Source: JAJEAD01 sp964420925
GTDB lineage: Bacteria; Pseudomonadota; Gammaproteobacteria; HK1
Direction of reading: 5' to 3'
Assembly: GCA_964420925.1 (NCBI GenBank)
Contig: CAYQVB010000017.1
Span: 1 to 28,541 of the forward strand
Length of the DNA: 28,541 nucleotides
Shown one piece after another: positions 23,526-28,541 of this stretch; position 1 is the first letter of the stretch; each line of letters opens with the position of its first letter. Both the position numbers and the translations under genes were made by a program. A model generated the notes under the pieces. It saw nothing but the letters and a program-made list of their open reading frames with translations, searched no databases and was not told the origin of the DNA.

Positions 23526-25355
23526 ATGAACAGTGTCAGGCTGACCGCATCGCAGGCTCTCGTGCGCTATCTGTCGGCGCAGCAGATCGAGCCCGGCGTG
23601 CCGTTCATCGCCGGAGTATGGGCCATCTTCGGCCACGGGAATGTCGCCGCCCTGGGCGAAGCGCTCCAGGCCGCCGGAGACCGCCTGCCGACGTGGCGCG
23701 GTCACAACGAGCAGGGCATGGCGCACGCTGCCATCGCGTTCGCGAAGGCGTCGAACCGCAGGCGCGCGATGGCAGTGGCCACCTCCATCGGCCCCGGGGC
23801 CACGAACCTGGTGAGTGCGGCGGCGGTCGCCCACGTGAACCGGCTCCCCGTCCTGCTGCTTCCCGGCGACGTGTTCGCGAACCGTGCCCCGGATCCGGTC
23901 CTTCAGCAGGTCGAGGACTTCCAGGACGGGACGGTGAGCGCGAACGACTGCTTCCGGCCGGTGAGCCGCTACTTCGACCGCATCACCCGTCCCGAGCAGC
24001 TCCTCACCGCGCTCCCTCGCGCCTTCGCAGTGATGACCGATCCGGCCGAATGCGGGCCGGTGACCCTGTCACTGTGCCAGGACGTGCAGGCGGAGGCTTG
24101 CGACTGGCCGGAGAGCTTCTTCGAGCCGCGCATCCGGCAGCCTCGCTGTCCGGCGCCGGACGAGGGGGAGCTGGCATCGGCCATCGAGGCGGTGCGGAGC
24201 GCGAGGAGGCCCCTCGTCATCGCCGGCGGCGGAGTGCACTACTCGCAGGCGACCGAGGCGCTCCGTACCTTCGTCGAGACCCACAACGTTCCGGCCGCGG
24301 AAACGCAGGCCGGCAAGTCCGCCCTCGCGTGGGACCACCCGCTCAATCTCGGATCGATCGGGGTCACGGGATCGAGCGTGGCCAACTCGGTCGCCGCGAG
24401 CGCGGATCTGGTCATCGCCGTGGGCACGCGGCTCTCGGACTTCACGACCGGCTCGTGGACGCTGTTCGCGAACCCGGCGCGCCGGATTCTGCAGCTCAAC
24501 GTTTCGGCCTACGACGCCGCCAAGCACGCGGCCATTGCGCTGGTGTGCGACGCCAGGGTCGGGCTCGAAGCGCTGAGCGAGGGATTGAGCGAGTGGCGCG
24601 CGCCGGACCTGGACGGAGAGCTGCGCGTGGAGTGGGACGAGGCAGTGGACGTGGTCACCGCCCCTCCCCGCGGCAACACCCTGCCCAGCGACGCGCAGGT
24701 GATCGGCGCCGTGCAACGCAGCACCGGCCCCGACACGGTACTGGTCTGCGCCGCCGGCGGACTGCCCGGCGAGCTGCACAAGCTGTGGCGGGCGGCGCGG
24801 CCGAACGGCTATCACCTCGAGTACGGCTACTCGTGCATGGGATACGAGATCGCGGGCGGGCTCGGCGTCAAGATGGCGCTTCCCGAGCGCGAGGTCGTGG
24901 TGATGGTCGGCGACGGCAGCTATCTGATGATGAACTCCGAGCTCGCGACCGCGGTGATGCTCGGCCGGAAGATCATCGTGGTGGTGCTCGACAACCGGGG
25001 CTTCGGCTGCATCACCCGCCTTCAGGAGGCAACCGGAGGGGCGCGATTCAACAACCTGCTCGACGACGCGCGTCACGAAGTGCCGAGCGACATCGACTTC
25101 GTGGCGCATGCCCGGGCGCTCGGCGCGGTCGCGGAGAAGGCGGACTCCATCGACGCGCTCGAGCAGGCGATGGCGCGGGCGAGAGAGTGCGACCGCTCCT
25201 GCTGCATCGTGATCGACACCGATCCCATTGCCAGTACCGAAGCGGGTGGCCACTGGTGGGACATCGCGGTTCCCGAGGTCTCGGAGCGCGATGCGGTGCG
25301 GGCCGCCCGCGCGGACTACGAAGAAGCGCTCGCCCTGCAGCGTCCGAGCGATTGA
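23526..25355 (+). CDS. iolD: 3D-(3,5/4)-trihydroxycyclohexane-1,2-dione hydrolase (IolD), ThDP enzyme
   Basis: This 609-residue thiamine-diphosphate enzyme opens the inositol-derived ring dione to 5-deoxy-glucuronate, the third step of myo-inositol breakdown. The run GVWAIFGHGNVAALGEAL at 30-47 is specific to IolD, and the ThDP-activating glutamate is E62 in GHNEQGMAHAA. The ThDP/Mg2+ motif begins with GDG at 462-464 and ends about 30 residues later at LDNRGFGC. The three domains expected of the pyruvate-oxidase-like family (PYR, central, PP) are all present, and the length is typical. A ribosome site AGAGGTG lies before the ATG. It is followed by iolE within a few bases, so they form an operon. 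Confidence 0.93.
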   Translation: MNSVRLTASQALVRYLSAQQIEPGVPFIAGVWAIFGHGNVAALGEALQAAGDRLPTWRGHNEQGMAHAAIAFAKASNRRRAMAVATSIGPGATNLVSAAAVAHVNRLPVLLLPGDVFANRAPDPVLQQVEDFQDGTVSANDCFRPVSRYFDRITRPEQLLTALPRAFAVMTDPAECGPVTLSLCQDVQAEACDWPESFFEPRIRQPRCPAPDEGELASAIEAVRSARRPLVIAGGGVHYSQATEALRTFVETHNVPAAETQAGKSALAWDHPLNLGSIGVTGSSVANSVAASADLVIAVGTRLSDFTTGSWTLFANPARRILQLNVSAYDAAKHAAIALVCDARVGLEALSEGLSEWRAPDLDGELRVEWDEAVDVVTAPPRGNTLPSDAQVIGAVQRSTGPDTVLVCAAGGLPGELHKLWRAARPNGYHLEYGYSCMGYEIAGGLGVKMALPEREVVVMVGDGSYLMMNSELATAVMLGRKIIVVVLDNRGFGCITRLQEATGGARFNNLLDDARHEVPSDIDFVAHARALGAVAEKADSIDALEQAMARARECDRSCCIVIDTDPIASTEAGGHWWDIAVPEVSERDAVRAARADYEEALALQRPSD

Positions 25356-25360
25356 CCGTA

Positions 25361-26266
25361 GTGATCCGCTACGGCGTCAATCCCATCGGATGGTCCAACG
25401 ACGACGACCCGTCCCTCGGCGGGCACATCCCTCTCGCACAATGCCTGCGGGAGGCGAGCGAGATCGGATTCGAGGGGATCGAGAAGGGCCACAAGATGCC
25501 CGCCGATGCCCCGGCGCTCCGCACGACGCTCGCACCCTACGGTCTCGAACTGGTATCGGGGTGGTACTCCCTGGGATTGCTCGGGAGAAGCGTGGAAGCC
25601 GAGAAAGCGGCCATGGAGCCGCATCTCCGGCTGCTGCGCGGGATGGGCTGCGAGGTGTGCATCCTGAGCGAGGCGGTAAACACGATTCATGGTGACTCGG
25701 GAGCGCCGCTCCCCTCTCGACCGGTGCTGTCGGACGAGCGGTGGCCGAAATTCACCGCGGCGCTCACGGAGATTGCGCGCCACGTCGCCGCCGCGGGACT
25801 CACCCCCGTCTACCACCACCACGTGGGCACCGTGGTGCAGACCGGCGAGGACCTCGAACGTCTGCTCGCGGGTACCGGCGAGGAGATGAAGCTGGCCCTC
25901 GACACCGGGCATGCGCTCATGGCCGGCATGGATCCGGGCGCGGTTGCCAAGACCTATGCCCGGCGAATCGGCCACCTCCATCTGAAGAACGTCCGGGCCC
26001 CGGTGGCGCGCGAGGCGTTCGAGAAGGGATGGAGCTTCCTCGACGCGGTGCGAGCCGGGGTGTTCACCGTGCCGGGCGACGAGGAGGGCGCGGTGGACTT
26101 CATGCCGGTGCTTGAGGCCGCCGCGAGCGCGGGTTACGACGGCTGGCTCGTCATCGAGGCGGAGCAGGACCCGAGCGTTCGGGACCCGATGACTTACCAC
26201 GCCATGGGGCTCGCCGCGCTGCGGGAGATGGCGCGCGAGGCGGGCCTGGACGACGATGGAGGATGA
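25361..26266 (+). CDS. iolE: 2-keto-myo-inositol dehydratase (IolE)
   Basis: This 301-residue TIM-barrel protein of the sugar isomerase/epimerase fold removes water from 2-keto-myo-inositol. The N-terminus IRYGVNPIGWSNDDDPSLG is the IolE signature, and YHHHVGTVVQTGEDLERLL, LALDTGHALMAGMDP and WLVIEAEQDPS carry the metal ligands and family marks. Length matches Bacillus IolE. Two starts are possible: GTG at 25361, which gives the family-like N-terminus, or TTG at 25352, which overlaps the iolD stop by 3 bases and adds three residues. In both cases translation is likely coupled to iolD. A later IolE homologue, iolI-like isomerase, would share the fold, but the signature favours IolE. Confidence 0.92.
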   Translation: MIRYGVNPIGWSNDDDPSLGGHIPLAQCLREASEIGFEGIEKGHKMPADAPALRTTLAPYGLELVSGWYSLGLLGRSVEAEKAAMEPHLRLLRGMGCEVCILSEAVNTIHGDSGAPLPSRPVLSDERWPKFTAALTEIARHVAAAGLTPVYHHHVGTVVQTGEDLERLLAGTGEEMKLALDTGHALMAGMDPGAVAKTYARRIGHLHLKNVRAPVAREAFEKGWSFLDAVRAGVFTVPGDEEGAVDFMPVLEAAASAGYDGWLVIEAEQDPSVRDPMTYHAMGLAALREMAREAGLDDDGG

Positions 26267-26331
26267 CGGTGCGCTTTTGACGTGCATCGCCGCGCGGGCC
26301 GATTCGATTCGGTACGTGATATCTTCCAGCG

Positions 26332-27093
26332 ATGCCAAGCGCCCGCCTCGCTGATTCGACCGCGATCGTGACCGGTGCCGGCAGCGGCATCGGCCGTGCG
26401 ATCGCGGTGGGATTTGCCCGAGAGGGCGCGCGCACCACCTGCGCCGACATCCGGGACGAGAGGGCGCAGGCCACCGCCGAGCGAATCCGGGCGACGGGCG
26501 GAGAGGCGCTCGGGGTCGCGGTGGACGTGAGCGAACGACATCAGGTCGAGGCGATGCTGGCGCGCACCCTCGACCGCTTCGGGCACGTGGACGCGCTGGT
26601 CGCAGCGGCAGGCATCTCGGCGCGGGATCGCTTCCTCGAGGTCACGGACGAGGACTGGGACCGGGTGCTCGCGGTCAACCTGAAGGGCCTCTTCCTGTGC
26701 GGGCAGGTGGTAGGCCGGCACATGGCCGAACGCGGCCGAGGCGCAATCATCAACATCACCTCCCAGCTCGAGGAGGTGGCGCAGCCGCACTGCGCGCCCT
26801 ACCTCGCTTCGAAGGGCGGGGGCAGGATGCTCACCAGGGGGATGGCGGTGGATCTCGCGCCCTCGGGGGTGCGCGTGAACGCCCTCGCGCCGGGGCTCAC
26901 CAACACCAACCTCTCTCCCCGCGACACCGAAGAGGGACGGCGCTACACGGCGGAAACCGTCCGGCACATTCCCATGGGCCGTCCCGCGGAGCCGGAGGAG
27001 ATGGTCGGAGCCGCCGTCTACCTCGCTTCCGGAGAGGCGAGCTACGTCACCGGCGCCACCCTCGTCGTGGACGGCGGATACCTCGCGATTTGA
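26332..27093 (+). CDS. SDR-family oxidoreductase linked to the iol genes
   Basis: This 253-residue classical short-chain dehydrogenase has TGAGSGIG at 14-21, AAAG (91-94) in place of the usual NNAG, and the catalytic set S144, Y157 and K161 (PYLASKGGGR). D39 after the second strand (TTCADIRDE) points to NAD(H). The C-terminus VTGATLVVDGGY is typical. It begins 65 bases after iolE in the same direction, so it is likely in the iol operon and may act on an inositol stereoisomer or a related polyol. The start has only a weak ribosome site. The NNAG change still keeps the strand geometry and is seen in active SDRs. The exact substrate is unknown. Confidence 0.9.
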   Translation: MPSARLADSTAIVTGAGSGIGRAIAVGFAREGARTTCADIRDERAQATAERIRATGGEALGVAVDVSERHQVEAMLARTLDRFGHVDALVAAAGISARDRFLEVTDEDWDRVLAVNLKGLFLCGQVVGRHMAERGRGAIINITSQLEEVAQPHCAPYLASKGGGRMLTRGMAVDLAPSGVRVNALAPGLTNTNLSPRDTEEGRRYTAETVRHIPMGRPAEPEEMVGAAVYLASGEASYVTGATLVVDGGYLAI

Positions 27094-27134
27094 CCCCGCG
27101 CCGCGAGCGAGCGCTGCCGAACGCAGACCTCTGC

Positions 27135-27164
27135 GCGCCGACGGGCCCGGAGGGCCTCTGGCGC
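27135..27164 (+). terminator. Possible terminator-like hairpin after the SDR gene
   Basis: GCGCC (27135-27139) pairs with GGCGC (27160-27164), and GGCCC pairs with GGGCC inside it around a GGA loop, with a small internal loop. No T-run follows, so an intrinsic terminator is not secure. It lies 42 bases after the SDR stop. Confidence 0.3.
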
Positions 27165-27319
27165 TGGATTCCGTCCTTACAGCAAGCGAGAATGCTTGAC
27201 TCGAAGTGGCCGCAGTGGCCGCCTTCGACCCCCGGCGTCAGCCGCCGGAAATCACATGGCGTGCCGCATCTGTACATCTGCACCCAGGCGGCAACCCGGT
27301 CGAAAACATGGGGAAGCTC

Positions 27320-28132
27320 ATGAAATGCAAAGCGATTTGTTTGCTCCTGCCGCTGTTGTCGGGGCTGGCGGCCCTGCCGGCCGCAAGTCATGCCGCGACG
27401 GAAGGGGCGATTCCACATTCCGTCGCATTGGTCGAATGGAATTCCGAGGAAAGCCTGGAGCGTCTTGCCCGTTCCTCCTACAAGAAGGATTTCTTCCCCC
27501 TGAGCAATCATTTCGTCAGCCAGGACAACAAGATCTTCTGCGGCCCGGCCTCCACCGCCACGGTTCTGAACGCACTGCGACTGCGCAAGCGGGAGGGTTT
27601 GCCGCAGGATGAACTATCGATAGCGAACGACGAACGCGCCTGGCTTCCGGAAGATTTCAACCCCTTCTTCGGAAAGTACACGCCGAACAACGTGCTCAAC
27701 GATCGGACGAAAAGCAGAGTTGAAGTTCTGGGCAAGCCCATTGAAATCGACGGCGAGCTGAAGGCGGATTACGGCTTGCAGTTGAGTCAACTGGCACAGG
27801 TGTTGCGCGCCCATGGGCTCGATGTGAGCGTCCGGGTCGTGGATCCGAATGCGGATAGCGAAACCATCAGGCGGGAGATTGCCGCCAATCTGGCGACCGG
27901 AGACGACTACGTGCTGGTCAACTATGCGCGGAAATCTCTCGGCCAGAAGGGCGGCGGCCACATCTCCCCGCTCGGGGCCTACGATGAGACGAGCGATTCC
28001 TTCCTTGTCATGGACGTCAATCCCAACCGGGCTCCGTGGGTATGGGTCGAGTCCGAAGATCTGATTGCGGCGATGCGGACCTTCGATACGGTCGAGAACC
28101 GCGGTTATGTTCTGGTTTCGGAGGCCAGGTAA
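27320..28132 (+). CDS. Secreted phytochelatin-synthase-like cysteine peptidase
   Basis: This 270-residue protein belongs to the phytochelatin synthase family (papain-like fold). The catalytic triad is C74 (IFCGPASTATVLNAL), H214 (GGGHISPLGAYD) and D232 (VMDVNPN). Bacterial members of this short, single-domain type usually cleave glycine from glutathione rather than make long phytochelatins. A Sec signal peptide covers residues 1-25 (MKCK, a Leu-rich core, cleavage after SHA), so it acts in the periplasm or outside. The ATG at 27320 was chosen because a GGGGA site lies 7 bases upstream and the signal peptide begins there. The coding sequence looks lower in GC than its neighbours, which hints at transfer. 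It stands alone with no metal-resistance partner. Confidence 0.9.
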   Translation: MKCKAICLLLPLLSGLAALPAASHAATEGAIPHSVALVEWNSEESLERLARSSYKKDFFPLSNHFVSQDNKIFCGPASTATVLNALRLRKREGLPQDELSIANDERAWLPEDFNPFFGKYTPNNVLNDRTKSRVEVLGKPIEIDGELKADYGLQLSQLAQVLRAHGLDVSVRVVDPNADSETIRREIAANLATGDDYVLVNYARKSLGQKGGGHISPLGAYDETSDSFLVMDVNPNRAPWVWVESEDLIAAMRTFDTVENRGYVLVSEAR

Positions 28133-28541
28133 GGGAACGCACGAGCCGATTCCATTCCACGAGGCGGGATGCAGAGCCGCTTTCATCCCGGTCGGCACGG
28201 CCACATTCCCCACCTGGACCCTCGACAGCTCGGTGGTCGGAGGTCGGCGGTCGGCGGTCGGCGGTCGGCGGAGCGCATCATCGGGCCTCCGGCCGGCTTG
28301 CGTAGCCCGGCAAGTCTCAGGTCCCCGTGAAATGAGGTCGATGTGCGGAAGCCGAAGAGACGCATGACGATTGCTGGAACGGATGTGGGGGCATTCATCA
28401 CAGGTGTTGTTTCGCGCTTTAGCCGGATAGAAGGTCGGCGATTTTTCTCACATTGACTGGTTTGGGGATTCCCGGCGCTGACGGGCGAATGCGGGAAGCG
28501 GCCTGACCGGGGTCGCCGCTCTGGCGGCTTTGCGCCGCGCG
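28133..28541. other. Right-end intergenic region, no gene seen
   Basis: These 409 bases show no credible coding frame. The only clear structure is the heptamer tandem repeat at 28235-28269. The last 140 bases are unremarkable and may lead into a gene beyond the window. Confidence 0.5.
28235..28269. repeat. Tandem heptamer repeat GGTCGGC, five units
   Basis: The unit GGTCGGC occurs five times head to tail, the first unit ending in A instead of C. A partial GGTGG precedes it. Seven-base microsatellites of this kind often gain or lose units; here it lies outside any gene. Confidence 0.85.

Noticed and set aside
28183..28401. 72-codon frame on the - strand at the right end
   Set aside because: Much of it is translation of the GGTCGGC tandem repeat, and the rest shows no protein-like pattern.

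Overview
The window is GC-rich, densely coded bacterial DNA with genes on both strands. Gene content suggests a heterotrophic Pseudomonadota-like bacterium: a polar amino-acid-type ABC transporter, a DoeA-like hydrolase, a Rieske-type oxygenase, UbiD, inositol catabolism genes and intergenic repeats of the common proteobacterial 'ATTCCCGCG' type. I cannot assign a genus. There is no rRNA, tRNA, CRISPR array, transposase or phage gene.

Layout. (1) 1-1149: the N-terminal two thirds of a CocE/NonD-type serine hydrolase that runs off the left edge. (2) 1200-1908: a VapBC-type toxin-antitoxin pair with a repeat-rich operator and no visible Shine-Dalgarno. (3) 1931-4562: a persulfide-dioxygenase/rhodanese fusion, a possible folded RNA element, and a TCR/Tet-type MFS exporter. 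(4) 4714-6874: an Ldh-family oxidoreductase lacking both expected catalytic histidines, a relic of an ATPase C-terminus, and an SDR. (5) 6999-11809: an SbcD/YhaO-like phosphoesterase coupled to a YhaN/SbcC-like ATPase with a central membrane hairpin. (6) 12007-22003: an uptake-and-catabolism island with an amino-acid-type ABC transporter (ATPase on -, binding protein and two permeases on +), an ornithine-cyclodeaminase-family protein, a Rieske oxygenase homologue with broken cluster ligands, a DoeA/EutD-like M24 hydrolase, a two-cysteine Asp/Glu racemase-superfamily enzyme and a UbiD decarboxylase. (7) 22164-27093: iolG divergent from iolD-iolE and a second SDR, a partial inositol pathway. (8) 27320-28132: a secreted phytochelatin-synthase-like protease of lower apparent GC, then about 400 bases with a heptamer tandem repeat.

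How the genes fit together. The gene families of region 6 (transporter, cyclodeaminase, M24 hydrolase, racemase-fold enzyme) match the ehuABCD-eutACD part of the ectoine/hydroxyectoine locus known from Sinorhizobium, but eutB and eutE are absent here and a Rieske homologue and UbiD are present. The island may therefore handle ectoine with help from elsewhere, or a different cyclic or N-acylated amino acid; this is inference. Region 7 would convert myo-inositol through 2-keto-inositol, with the later steps encoded elsewhere.

The most unusual points are the Rieske protein that has lost two of four cluster ligands plus the bridging acid, the Ldh protein without both catalytic histidines, the incomplete eut-like island, the direct repeats flanking the cyclodeaminase gene, and the nested inverted repeats at 3014-3106. 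All family calls come from reading motifs by eye; no database search was run.
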